Source: an uncultured Rubrobacteraceae bacterium
GTDB taxonomy: Bacteria; Actinomycetota; Rubrobacteria; Rubrobacterales; Rubrobacteraceae
DNA: 15,038 nucleotides
Assembly: GCA_902805985.1 (NCBI GenBank)
Contig: CADCUW010000329.1
Coordinates: 1-15,038 of the forward strand
Direction of reading: 5' to 3'
In this document: positions 1 through 6,555 of the stretch, one piece after another
Layout: the number at the start of each line of letters is the position of its first letter
Position numbering within the stretch: the stretch's first letter is position 1
Program-made: the position numbers and the translations under genes
Notes under the pieces: generated by a model
Told to the model about the DNA's origin: nothing
The model's database searches: none
What the model saw: the letters and a program-made list of their open reading frames with translations, nothing else

Positions 1-1
1 G

Positions 2-579
2 GTTCACGCCCCGGCCTTTCTCGCGCTAGCGCCCGGCCTTTGTCCGGACTTCCCCGCCACTACCTTCCCCAACGAGAGCTTCGATGTGGTTTGGGCCCAG
101 GAGAGCATCTGCCGTGCCGAGAATAGGGAGACCCTTATGCTCGAGGCCGCGCGTCTCTTGAAGCCGGGCGGGCGTATCGTCGTGACCGACCGGTTCCGCT
201 CCGCGCGTCCGCTGGACGCAGAAGAGGGGGCGTTGCTCGAGCGCCGGCTAGCGCCGGCTGTCCGGGTGGGCCGTGCCGGACCTACCCTCGGCGGGTGAGT
301 TCGCGCGGGCGGCCGTGCGGGCCGGACCTCTGGACGTTCGCGTCGAGGACGCCACCGCGGAGGTGTGGCCTTCTCCCGCGTGTGCGCGCGAAGGCGCTCG
401 TCGGCTACCCTCCGGCGCAGGCGCTCCGGAGCCTCGGGCCGTGTACCGAAGCCCATCTGGCGGCGGTCAGGGCCGGGCTGGAGCAGTTCGAGGCGCTGGG
501 TCGGGGTCTGTGGGTGTACGCGGTCTTTACCGCTACCAAGGGCGGTAGGGAGGCGGAAGGCTCGTGCGCTTCGGGTTAG
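2..579 (+). pseudogene. SAM-dependent methyltransferase, C-terminal part, two frame changes
   Basis: This is the C-terminal half of a class I SAM-dependent methyltransferase of the Methyltransf_11 / tocopherol or glycine-betaine methyltransferase type; the N-terminus with the SAM glycine loop lies outside the window. Frame 2 gives FPNESFDVVWAQESICRAEN and then LLKPGGRIVVTDRF (about 68-205), the motif IV to post-motif region of the family. Homology then continues in frame 0 from about 255 (LSGWAVPDLPSAGEF) and in frame 1 from about 375 (RVRAKALVGYPPAQAL to VYAVFTATKG), ending at the TAG at 577-579. No single frame covers the gene, so two net frameshifts lie near 250-258 and 370-378. That means a decaying gene or sequencing errors. 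It ends 8 bp from the convergent fabD stop. The substrate cannot be inferred. I am confident of the family and less sure that the gene is truly dead. Confidence 0.72.
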
Positions 580-581
580 CC

Positions 582-602
582 GAAGGCTTATTCGCCTTCT
601 TT
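582..602. terminator. short hairpin between convergent genes
   Basis: GAAGGC (582-587), loop TTATTC and GCCTTC (594-599) form a 6-bp stem followed by TTT on the plus strand. It overlaps the last codons of fabD, at the meeting point of two convergent genes. The U-tract is very short, so this is only a weak terminator candidate. Confidence 0.3.
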
Positions 603-1439
603 GCGCGGCAGGAGGTTTTGGGCCTGTTGTGGCAGCCGGGCGCGCAGGTCTTCAAAGGTGATGCCTCTAAGCGAGGGGAGCTCGAAATCCTTGAGCATGC
701 GGGTCAGGACGCCGCCGCCGCCGAGCTCGACCCATTCCTCGACGCGCATCTTCGCCAGGGTCTCGACGACCCTGACCCAGCGGACGGGGGCGACCATCTG
801 GTTCTTGAGGGCGTCGCGGGCCGCCTCGGCGGTCGTGTGTACGCTGCCGTCTATGGCGCTGACGATGGGGACCTCCGGCGTCCGGAACTCCACGGCGTCT
901 AAGACCCCGCGCATCTTCTCGCCCGCCGCGGCGACGTAGGGAGAGTGGGCGGCGAACGCGACGTTCAGCGGGATCTTCCGCCCCCGGATCCTGGAGACGG
1001 CGTCGCCCAGAGCGCCGCGCAGGCCGGAGATGACGGTCTGGCGAGGGGAGTTGTAGTTGGCGATCACCGAGCCTTCCGACTCCCCGAGGGCCTCCTCGAT
1101 CTCCCTGGGATCGGCCTTCAGGATCGCGACCATCCCGCCCGGCGTCTCCTCCGCGGCCTCCGCCAGGAAACGGTCCCTCTCGGCGACGAGCCAGAGGCCC
1201 GTCTCGAAATCGAAGCACCCGGCCGCGTAGGCGGCGCCGTACTCGCCGAGCGAGTGCCCGGCCACCACGTCGGGGCGCACCTCGAGGTTGCGGCTCTCGT
1301 CGGCGTCCCGCGCCGCGCGGGCGAACATCTTTACCTGGTCAGGGATACGCTCCCCGACGACGCGCCGGATCTGCGGCAGAAGCTCCGCCGCCGGCTCCAC
1401 GACCCCGCCGCCTTGTCCCGGAAACACGAACGCTCTCAT
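588..1439 (-). CDS. fabD: Malonyl-CoA:ACP transacylase (FabD-like)
   Basis: A 283-residue acyltransferase-domain protein that should transfer malonyl from CoA to the acyl carrier protein at the entry to type II fatty acid synthesis, in the cytoplasm. Visible motifs are FPGQG (residues 6-10), the nucleophile elbow GHSLGE (61-66, catalytic Ser63), an arginine in AERDRF (88-93) and the catalytic His165 in AAHSPYV. The start ATG has GGAG about 6 nt upstream. Two things are unusual. The spacing from FPGQG to GHSLGE is about 50 residues rather than about 80, so part of the N-terminal helical region is missing and the protein is shorter than the usual 300-310 residues. The C-terminal GPG motif reads GGGG (240-243). 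No other fatty acid synthesis gene is adjacent, so it may be a divergent or accessory FabD. MdcH-type malonate decarboxylase subunits are related, but no mdc gene is seen. Confidence 0.87.
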   Translation of the reverse strand: MRAFVFPGQGGGVVEPAAELLPQIRRVVGERIPDQVKMFARAARDADESRNLEVRPDVVAGHSLGEYGAAYAAGCFDFETGLWLVAERDRFLAEAAEETPGGMVAILKADPREIEEALGESEGSVIANYNSPRQTVISGLRGALGDAVSRIRGRKIPLNVAFAAHSPYVAAAGEKMRGVLDAVEFRTPEVPIVSAIDGSVHTTAEAARDALKNQMVAPVRWVRVVETLAKMRVEEWVELGGGGVLTRMLKDFELPSLRGITFEDLRARLPQQAQNLLPRKEGE

Positions 1440-1561
1440 CTCTTCTCCGAACCTCTACGATACTTCGCCTGAATGCCGCCCCCACCCCGAGGGGCGCAAG
1501 GAGGCTTTTTACCACAGGGACGCCGTTTTTATAGCTTCCGAAGGGTTATACGCGCCGGCGG

Positions 1562-1872
1562 CTAGGGGGTTTCGAGATGGGAACGCCTCCGCTCGTAGTC
1601 TTCGGGCCCGATCTCACCGGCGGCGTAGCGGGCGTCCAGGATCTCCAGCGCCGTCCGGGTGCCGCCCCTGTCCGCGTCACGCAGCCCCGCCGCCACGGCC
1701 CACCTTACGACAAAGTACAGAGCGACGAACAGCGCGGTTGGCGGCAGGACGGCCAACAAAACAGCGCCCCGGGTCCGGGTACCGCGAAGGAGAGCACGAC
1801 GACGACCGCCGCGACGACCGCCGCGAAGACGACGGCCGCTAGCAGGGCCTGACGGGAACCGAGTCGGGGCAT
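1562..1872 (-). CDS. SHOCT-domain membrane protein, apparent frameshift
   Basis: From the ATG at 1872, preceded by GAGGGA, the minus strand reads MPRLGSRQALLAAVV and continues as a strongly hydrophobic first membrane segment to about 1765, then loses sense and stops. From about 1762 the neighbouring frame reads LLAVLPPTALFVALYFVVRW, a second membrane segment, followed by a C-terminal SHOCT motif (ALEILDARYAAGEI, GPEDYERRR) and a TAG at 1562. The natural reading is one protein of about 100 residues, two membrane helices plus a short amphipathic SHOCT tail, interrupted by a one-base frame change near the TTTT run at 1758-1761. If the frames are truly separate, the downstream part would start at a TTG (1759) without a Shine-Dalgarno. 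It lies 33 bp after the lipid kinase gene and is probably cotranscribed with it. SHOCT tails are common on small bacterial membrane proteins and do not define a function. Confidence 0.6.
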
Positions 1873-1905
1873 GGCTTCCCTCGCCTTCTTAGCTCTCGAC
1901 GTACC

Positions 1906-2796
1906 TCATGTCGGCCCGATGACGCGCAGCGCCCCCGGCAGCACCCGCGCCCGGAACTCCCTCGTGGGGGAGAGCATCTCCCCGTCCACGTGCGCCGGGA
2001 CGGGCTCGGAGAGCTCCACCCCGACCTCCTTCACCCGGGCCACGTGTACCTTCTTCCGGTCGGTTAGCGTACCCCAGAGGGCAGACGGGATGAGCCCGAG
2101 CACCTCCGTCCTGCTCACCTCCTCGGACCACACCACGTCGAGGAGGCCGTCGTCGAGTACCGCGCCGGGCGCGAGCCTGAACATCGAGCCGTAGGTGGTG
2201 CCGAGCGCCACCGCCACGAGTATGGTCTTCGACTCGACAACGGTCTCCCCGCCGAGCCGCAGGGTCGCGCCGTGGCACTGGAAGCCCCACAAGAGGCGCG
2301 CCACGCTCCAGACGTACCTCCCCGGGCCGCCCAGGTACGATGGGGCCCTCTCCACCCCCTCGGCCACCTCGGCGTCGAACCCGATGCCCAACCCGTTGTT
2401 GAACGGGACCCCGTTGACCTCACCGGCGTCCACCACGCGCACCCTGCCCTCCAGCAGCACCCCGAGCGCCCGCCCGAGGTCGTCCCCGATCCCGAGCGCC
2501 TTGACGTAGTCGTTGCCGGTCCCGAGCGGCAGGATCCCCATGACCCGCCCCGTCCCGGCGCACGCGGCCGCCACCTCGTGGACCGTCCCGTCCCCGCCCA
2601 CGGCGACCACAGGCATCCCGTCCGGCAACCCACGAACTATCTCGTAAGCATCCCCGGTCCTCTTCGTAACGTGCCAGACGGCCCGCACGCCACCCCCCTC
2701 CAGAACCTCCGTAATCTGCGCGCGCCGCCGCCCCGACCGCCCACTATCCGCGGCCGGGTTGAGCACCAGGTGCGCCTCCCTCTCCCCGTACAACAC
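1906..2796 (-). CDS. Diacylglycerol kinase-family lipid kinase (YegS/DgkB/BmrU type)
   Basis: A 296-residue soluble lipid kinase that should transfer phosphate from ATP to diacylglycerol or a related lipid at the inner face of the membrane. The N-terminal DAGK catalytic domain shows AHLVLNPAA (8-16), the nucleotide-binding loop VVAVGGDGTVHE (63-74) and LPLGTGND (89-96). The C-terminal beta-sandwich domain has NNGLGIGFDAEV (133-144), DDGLLDVVW (215-223) and HVDGE (269-273), where the conserved acidic residues of the family sit. Length and motif order are complete. The chosen start is the GTG at 2796: no Shine-Dalgarno precedes it, but TATGTT lies 6 nt upstream on the minus strand, so the mRNA may be leaderless. 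A SHOCT membrane protein follows 33 bp downstream. The lipid substrate cannot be told from sequence; undecaprenol and sphingoid kinases share the fold. Confidence 0.88.
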   Translation of the reverse strand: MLYGEREAHLVLNPAADSGRSGRRRAQITEVLEGGGVRAVWHVTKRTGDAYEIVRGLPDGMPVVAVGGDGTVHEVAAACAGTGRVMGILPLGTGNDYVKALGIGDDLGRALGVLLEGRVRVVDAGEVNGVPFNNGLGIGFDAEVAEGVERAPSYLGGPGRYVWSVARLLWGFQCHGATLRLGGETVVESKTILVAVALGTTYGSMFRLAPGAVLDDGLLDVVWSEEVSRTEVLGLIPSALWGTLTDRKKVHVARVKEVGVELSEPVPAHVDGEMLSPTREFRARVLPGALRVIGPT

Positions 2797-3112
2797 ACGC
2801 GGAACATACCAGAACCCCGACCCCGCGGCCTCCGGCCCGACACCTTCAGCCTGCGTGCAAGGTGCAGGCTACGCCGAACCTCACCGTCCGTCAGGTCTCC
2901 CGGTAGAAGCCCGCGTCCCGGATCCGAACGATGAACCCCTGCCCGCCGGTACGAGAGGACCTCGCGGGTAAACGGCCCAACTCGGACGGCGAACCCGGAG
3001 GCGCGCTCGCGCGCGGGAAGGATGGATGTGGCGTTTAAATAAAGCTGAAGTACAGGTCCAGGACGTTCACTCGCTTCCAGTGAGAGTCGCGCAGGGTGAG
3101 GAAAAGAGTACA
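2797..3112. other. Intergenic region between divergent genes
   Basis: About 315 bp without a gene I can support. Reading frames on both strands run through it but are Arg/Pro/Gly-rich and match no family. The part from 3022 onward is locally AT-rich (TTTAAATAAAG near 3034). GCGCGC-TC-GCGCGC at 3001-3014 could form a small hairpin. It presumably holds the promoters for the lipid kinase (-) and the gene at 3113 (+). Confidence 0.4.
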
Positions 3113-3676
3113 ATGGACCTCTACATGGTGGAAGGGACCAAAAATTGCCTGCATCTGGAAGGCTTAAGGGCTGCGACGGGAGGCAGCTACCGGTGCCCGG
3201 TCTGTGGGGAGAGCCTGGACGGCGGGGGCGTCGCGAGATGGGTTTGCGAGGCCGAGGAGGCCAGGGACGAGGCTTACTCTCTGGATAAGGGTGACGGGTT
3301 TGCGGAGATAGCGCGGCAAGAGGCGCAGCGGGAAGTCTACCGGCGACGGAGGATAATGTACGAGCTAGAGAACGTGCCCCGGGTGGCTCCGACGAGGCCG
3401 GAGATGATCCTGGTCATCCACGACGCCGAGGCGGCGACTTACGGATGCCGCATCTTCTACAAGGAGCCGCGGCAGGCCGGAAGCGTGGAGCAGGTCAGCG
3501 TGGCGGCGGTGCTCGAGACGATCCTGGAGTTGCGTTCTGACCCCGATCCCATCGTGCGGCTCATAGCGGAGAAGGTGGAGGAGTTCCACGCCGTCCGTGA
3601 GAAGATCGCCGGGGAAGGGGAGACCGCGCCGGGACGCCGGGTCTTCTACGCCAACGAGCTCAGGGTCGTCGGTTGA
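3113..3676 (+). CDS. Hypothetical protein with possible N-terminal zinc site
   Basis: A 187-residue soluble protein I do not recognise. The N-terminus has C12, C28-P-V-C31 and C45 (in NCLHLEG, YRCPVCGES and ARWVCEA), which could bind one zinc. A charged helical stretch follows (about 46-90, rich in E, R and A), then an alpha/beta domain with PEMILVIHDAEAATYGCRIF (97-116) and a helix at about 143-165. There is no signal peptide or membrane segment. The frame is open to an ATG at 3026, which has GGGAAGG upstream. However, codons between 3026 and 3112 have GC at only about half of their third positions, unlike the strongly GC3-biased codons after 3113, so I place the start at 3113. There the GAGG is rather far upstream (11 nt). 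It stands alone, followed by a tiny hydrophobic ORF. The gene call is sound; the function is unknown. Confidence 0.75.
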   Translation: MDLYMVEGTKNCLHLEGLRAATGGSYRCPVCGESLDGGGVARWVCEAEEARDEAYSLDKGDGFAEIARQEAQREVYRRRRIMYELENVPRVAPTRPEMILVIHDAEAATYGCRIFYKEPRQAGSVEQVSVAAVLETILELRSDPDPIVRLIAEKVEEFHAVREKIAGEGETAPGRRVFYANELRVVG

Positions 3677-3761
3677 AGGGGCGCCTGCAAGGTCACGCCG
3701 GAGCCGCTAGAATTGGCCCGCCGATGATAGACCGTTTCAGACGTCTAGAGAGCCCGAGCCT

Positions 3762-3854
3762 ATGAGCGGAACCAACTTTATAGCCGTGGTCGTCATGATC
3801 CTGATCCTCCTTTTCATCATCATGTCGATCGGGCCCCTGATCTCGGCGTTCTAG
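3762..3854 (+). CDS. Candidate 30-residue single-span membrane peptide
   Basis: ATG at 3762 to TAG at 3852-3854 encodes 30 residues: a short polar start (MSGTNF), an uninterrupted hydrophobic stretch rich in I, V, L, M and F (residues 7-22), then SIGPLISAF. This is the composition of a single-span membrane peptide and is unlike random frames in GC-rich DNA, which tend to be Arg/Ala/Pro-rich. The upstream Shine-Dalgarno is weak (AGAGAG). A TAGAAT at 3708-3713 could be a -10 element. It lies 85 bp after the stop of the hypothetical gene on the same strand. No family is recognised. Confidence 0.5.
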   Translation: MSGTNFIAVVVMILILLFIIMSIGPLISAF

Positions 3855-3979
3855 CGCGGCGCCTTTCAGCGCGCTCCGGCTTCGCCCCGCTTCCAGCGTT
3901 TCAGCTTGCTTGGTCGATGGTCGTCCCGTTGCGGCCCTCGCTACCAGCGTTTTTGCTCTCGCTGAGAGCTGACGGCTCT
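3855..3979. repeat. Intergenic TTTCAGC repeats and two hairpins
   Basis: This short gap contains TTTCAGC at 3864-3870 and 3899-3905, a GCTCTC-gct-GAGAGC hairpin (3955-3969) and CGGCTCT-CT-AGAGCCG (3973-3988), which overlaps the thpR stop codon. The 12-mer GCGCCTTTCAGC at 3859-3870 recurs exactly at 8409-8420 in another intergenic gap, which suggests a dispersed intergenic repeat family. Confidence 0.4.
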
Positions 3980-4510
3980 CTAGAGCCGGTACTCCGTCAG
4001 CATCGGGTACGTGAGGCCCGACTCGCCCTGCCTGCTCTCGACGAGGTCTATCTTCCGAACGGCGAAGCCGAGTCTTGGATGGTCTGCCCTACCGGGGTCG
4101 AAGGAGACCGCCCGCCGCGCCCGTCCGAGGGTCAGGTGGGGCACGAAGGGTCTGTCGTCCCGGGCGAAGCCCTCCGGTTCTAGGAGGCTCTCGACGGCGC
4201 GGGAGAGGTCGCGAAACTCTCCGTGTCCCTGGCCGATGCCGGCCCACAGGATCCTGGCGCGGCGGGCAGAGGGGAACGCGCCGAAGCTTGAGGTGGCCGC
4301 GTCGAAAGGTCTGTCGTGGCGGGTTATCCGTTCCAGCGCCGAGGTCACGCGGGGGAGGTCTTCGGGCGCGACCTCGCCGAGGAACTTCAGGGTGAGGTGG
4401 ACACGTTCGGGGTCGGTGAGCCGGAAGGCCTCCGTCGGGAGGGCGCGGGCGGCTTGTATGAGGGCTTCCTGGACCCCTGGTGGCGGGAAGACCGCTACAA
4501 AGACGCGCAC
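3980..4510 (-). CDS. thpR: RNA 2',3'-cyclic phosphodiesterase (2H family)
   Basis: A 176-residue member of the LigT/ThpR 2H phosphoesterase family, which hydrolyses 2',3'-cyclic phosphate RNA ends to 2'-phosphates and can ligate tRNA half-molecules in vitro. Both signature motifs are present: VHLTLKFLGEV (H38-L-T-L) and FVPHLTLGRAR (H125-L-T-L). Between them is the usual FGAFPSARRARILWAGI core, and the N-terminus MRVFVAVFPP is typical. Length is normal for the family (about 175-190). The start is a GTG 14 nt after the larB stop with no obvious Shine-Dalgarno, so translation is probably coupled to larB in a two-gene minus-strand unit. The stop codon sits inside a CGGCTCT/AGAGCCG hairpin. The biological role of this family in bacteria remains unclear. 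Confidence 0.92.
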   Translation of the reverse strand: MRVFVAVFPPPGVQEALIQAARALPTEAFRLTDPERVHLTLKFLGEVAPEDLPRVTSALERITRHDRPFDAATSSFGAFPSARRARILWAGIGQGHGEFRDLSRAVESLLEPEGFARDDRPFVPHLTLGRARRAVSFDPGRADHPRLGFAVRKIDLVESRQGESGLTYPMLTEYRL

Positions 4511-4524
4511 GAGGCCGTGGTGGG

Positions 4525-5298
4525 CTAGCGGGAGGGTTTGCGGTTAGCGGCGCGGTTGGCGATGAGGGCGGCGGTGGCGCCGGCGCCGACGCCGTTGTCC
4601 ACGTTCACCACCGAGAGGCCCGGGGAGCACGTCTGGAGCATCCCGAGGATGGCGGCCGTCCCGTCGCCGCCGAGGCCGTAGCCGGTGGAAGTGGGGAGCC
4701 CTATGACCGGGGCGGAGACGAGGCCCGAGACCACGCTCGGCAGCGCGCCCTCCATCCCGGCGGCCACGACGATGCAGTCCGGGTCGAAGTCCCGCAGTTG
4801 TTGCAGGGGGCCCGACAGGCGGTGGATGCCAGCCACCCCGACGTCGTGGAACGCGAGGGCCTCGACGCCCATCTCGCGGGCCACGGCCAGGGCCTCCTCC
4901 AGGATGGGAAGATCAGAGGTGCCGGCACTCAGGGCGCCGATCCTTCCCCCGGTGGGCGCCGGTTCGCCGTCCCCGAGAACGAGGGAGCGTCCGGCCTGGC
5001 GTAGCGGTGTCCCGGGAAGGGCCTCGCGGACCGCCGCTTCGTGTTCGGGGTTCGGGGCGCTCAGGATCACGCGCGGCGCCCTTTCGAGGACGGCGGCGCA
5101 GATCTTCGCGACCTGCTCGGGGCTCTTGGCGCGGGCGTAGACGACCTCGGGGACGCCCTTGCGTTCGGCGCGGCCGAGGTCCAGCGCGGCGAACTCGTCC
5201 AGGTAGCGGATCTCACCCCGCTTCAGCCGTCCGGCGGCCGAGGCGGGGGAGAGTTCGCCGCGCCCTACGGCGGCCAGTATTGCTTCGAGATCGTCCAT
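4525..5298 (-). CDS. larB: LarB, nickel-pincer cofactor biosynthesis carboxylase
   Basis: A 257-residue LarB, which carboxylates and hydrolyses nicotinic acid adenine dinucleotide to pyridinium-3,5-biscarboxylic acid mononucleotide, the first step toward the nickel-pincer nucleotide cofactor of lactate racemase-family enzymes. The N-terminal region carries LDEFAALDLGRAERKGVPEV (33-52). The C-terminal PurE/AIR carboxylase-like domain has AGTSDLPILEEA (125-136), HDVGVAGIHRL (151-161), AAGMEGALPSVVSGLV (179-194), LPTSTGYG (201-208) and TCSPGLSVVNVDNGVGAG (223-240). C224 matches the position of the family's catalytic cysteine. The ATG at 5298 has GGGAG 4-5 nt upstream. The first gene of the unit, it is followed by thpR. 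The partners larC and larE are not in the window, so either they are elsewhere or this LarB serves another enzyme of the family. Confidence 0.93.
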   Translation of the reverse strand: MDDLEAILAAVGRGELSPASAAGRLKRGEIRYLDEFAALDLGRAERKGVPEVVYARAKSPEQVAKICAAVLERAPRVILSAPNPEHEAAVREALPGTPLRQAGRSLVLGDGEPAPTGGRIGALSAGTSDLPILEEALAVAREMGVEALAFHDVGVAGIHRLSGPLQQLRDFDPDCIVVAAGMEGALPSVVSGLVSAPVIGLPTSTGYGLGGDGTAAILGMLQTCSPGLSVVNVDNGVGAGATAALIANRAANRKPSR

Positions 5299-5376
5299 TT
5301 TCTCCCGATCCGGGTATAGTACGGGGCAGAGAATCTAACACGAAGCTCTCTAAGAAGGCGACCGCAGGAGGGCCCC

Positions 5377-6399
5377 ATGTCGATAATCGAGTTGATCCTA
5401 TCCCTCGCTGCCATACTCGGCGCGGCCGTGCTGTTCACCAACGCGGTCGAGATTCTGGGGGACCGCCTGGGGCTTGGGCACGGGGCCGTGGGGAGCATAC
5501 TCGCCGCCGTCGGGACGGCGCTTCCGGAGACCATGATCCCGATCGTCGCCATCCTGGGGGCCGTGATCGTGGGCACGGGCGGCGCCGCCGCAGGCGAGAT
5601 AGGCATCGGCGCGATCCTGGGCGCGCCTTTCCTGCTCGCCACGCTCGCGCTGTTTATCGTCGGGCTGGCGACCATCGGATACAGAGACCGCAGGAGCTCG
5701 GGGAGCGAGATCGTGGTGAACCGCCAGGTCACCATCCCCGACCTGGCGTTCTTTCTCGTGTGCTTCACCCTGGCCGCGGCGGCCGGGCTCGTAAGCCTCC
5801 CGCTGGTGCTGAAGATCGGCCTGGCCGTGTTCCTGCTCGTCGCGTACGTGCTGTACGTGATCCGGACCATAAGAACCGGCAGCGACGCCACGGAGGGGGA
5901 GCCGCCGGACAACCTCACCCTCTGGCCTTTCCGCTCGACGGCCCCCACGTGGGCCGTCACCGCGCAGGTCGTCGGTTCGGTAGCGGTGATGGGCTTCGGC
6001 GCCCACATCTTCGTTGACGCCGTAGGGCACATCTCCACGGCCATCGGTATCCCGGCCGGCCTTATAGCGCTGGTGCTGGCGCCGCTCGCCACGGAGCTGC
6101 CGGAGAAGTTCAACTCCGTCATCTGGCTGAGGGACAGTAAGGACACTCTAGCCCTCGGCAACATAACAGGAGCCATGGTCTTCCAGAGTACCATACCGGT
6201 CTCCGTGGGCATCCTGTTCACCCCGTGGAACCTCGGTTTCTTGAGCACCCTGTCCGCCGTGTTCGCCCTGATCTCCGGCGCGGTGTTTATCGGGTTCTTG
6301 CTGCGCAAGGGCCCGATACGCGGGTTCTACCTGCTCGGCGCGGGCTCCCTGTACCTCGTCTTTCTTGTCGCCGCCACTGTAGTGGTCGTCAGCTCGTAA
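5377..6399 (+). CDS. Sodium/calcium exchanger-family membrane protein
   Basis: A 340-residue polytopic protein of the Ca2+:cation antiporter superfamily, expected to exchange Na+ or H+ for Ca2+ or a similar cation at the inner membrane. It has two inverted halves of about five helices. The alpha-1 repeat shows AAVGTALPETMIPIVAIL (43-60) followed by GEIGIGAILGAPF (73-85). The alpha-2 repeat shows LAPLATELPEKFNSVIWL (234-251) followed by DTLALGNITGAMVFQ (256-270). E51 and E243 in the (T)xLPE motifs correspond to the ion-coordinating glutamates of this family. The halves are joined by a hydrophilic loop at about 166-190. The start ATG has a perfect AGGAGG (5366-5371) 5 nt upstream. TATAGT at 5315-5320 is a possible -10. 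It is divergent from larB and convergent with terC. The ion specificity cannot be assigned. Confidence 0.9.
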   Translation: MSIIELILSLAAILGAAVLFTNAVEILGDRLGLGHGAVGSILAAVGTALPETMIPIVAILGAVIVGTGGAAAGEIGIGAILGAPFLLATLALFIVGLATIGYRDRRSSGSEIVVNRQVTIPDLAFFLVCFTLAAAAGLVSLPLVLKIGLAVFLLVAYVLYVIRTIRTGSDATEGEPPDNLTLWPFRSTAPTWAVTAQVVGSVAVMGFGAHIFVDAVGHISTAIGIPAGLIALVLAPLATELPEKFNSVIWLRDSKDTLALGNITGAMVFQSTIPVSVGILFTPWNLGFLSTLSAVFALISGAVFIGFLLRKGPIRGFYLLGAGSLYLVFLVAATVVVVSS

Positions 6400-6435
6400 G
6401 GTACGCTCCTGTTCTTGCTGGTGGGATGATCGGCT

Positions 6436-6466
6436 CGGCGAATCGTTCGCCGAAACGTTCGCCGAA
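6436..6466. repeat. Nested inverted and direct repeat
   Basis: CGGCGAA (6436-6442), TCG and TTCGCCG (6446-6452) form a 7-bp hairpin. The segment CGTTCGCCGAA is then repeated directly at 6444-6454 and 6456-6466. It lies 37 bp after the exchanger stop, in the gap between two convergent genes; a transcription-end or regulatory role is possible but unproven. Confidence 0.4.
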
Positions 6467-6522
6467 GGGCACGCAGGGGCAGGGATGAAATCCTAGACCG
6501 GGAGTGGCTCGGTTGGTATTGG

Positions 6523-6543
6523 CGGCCCCCCGATGCGGGGCCG
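6523..6543. terminator. GC-rich hairpin between convergent exchanger and terC genes
   Basis: CGGCCCC (6523-6529), a 7-nt loop and GGGGCCG (6537-6543) form a perfect 7-bp stem 12 bp beyond the terC stop and about 125 bp beyond the exchanger stop. Its position between convergent genes suits a bidirectional terminator, but neither side has a U-tract. Confidence 0.4.
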
Positions 6544-6555
6544 GGCTTCGGGATT

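Noticed and set aside
667..1218. 183-codon minus-strand frame inside fabD
   Set aside because: Arg/Gly/Asp-rich shadow of fabD in another frame; no family resemblance.
1440..1561. fabD promoter from TATAAA (1528-1533) or TATAAC (1545-1550) on the minus strand
   Set aside because: The hexamers are plausible but no matching -35 was found at 16-18 nt, so it is not listed as a feature.
3026..3112. N-terminal extension of the 3113 gene (ATG 3026 with GGGAAGG)
   Set aside because: Third-position GC falls to about half in this stretch, unlike the body of the gene, so it is probably 5' UTR; not excluded.
2637..3113. 158-codon minus-strand frame upstream of and overlapping the lipid kinase
   Set aside because: Arg-rich, no recognisable domain, overlaps the real kinase frame; probably spurious, though it spans the intergenic gap.
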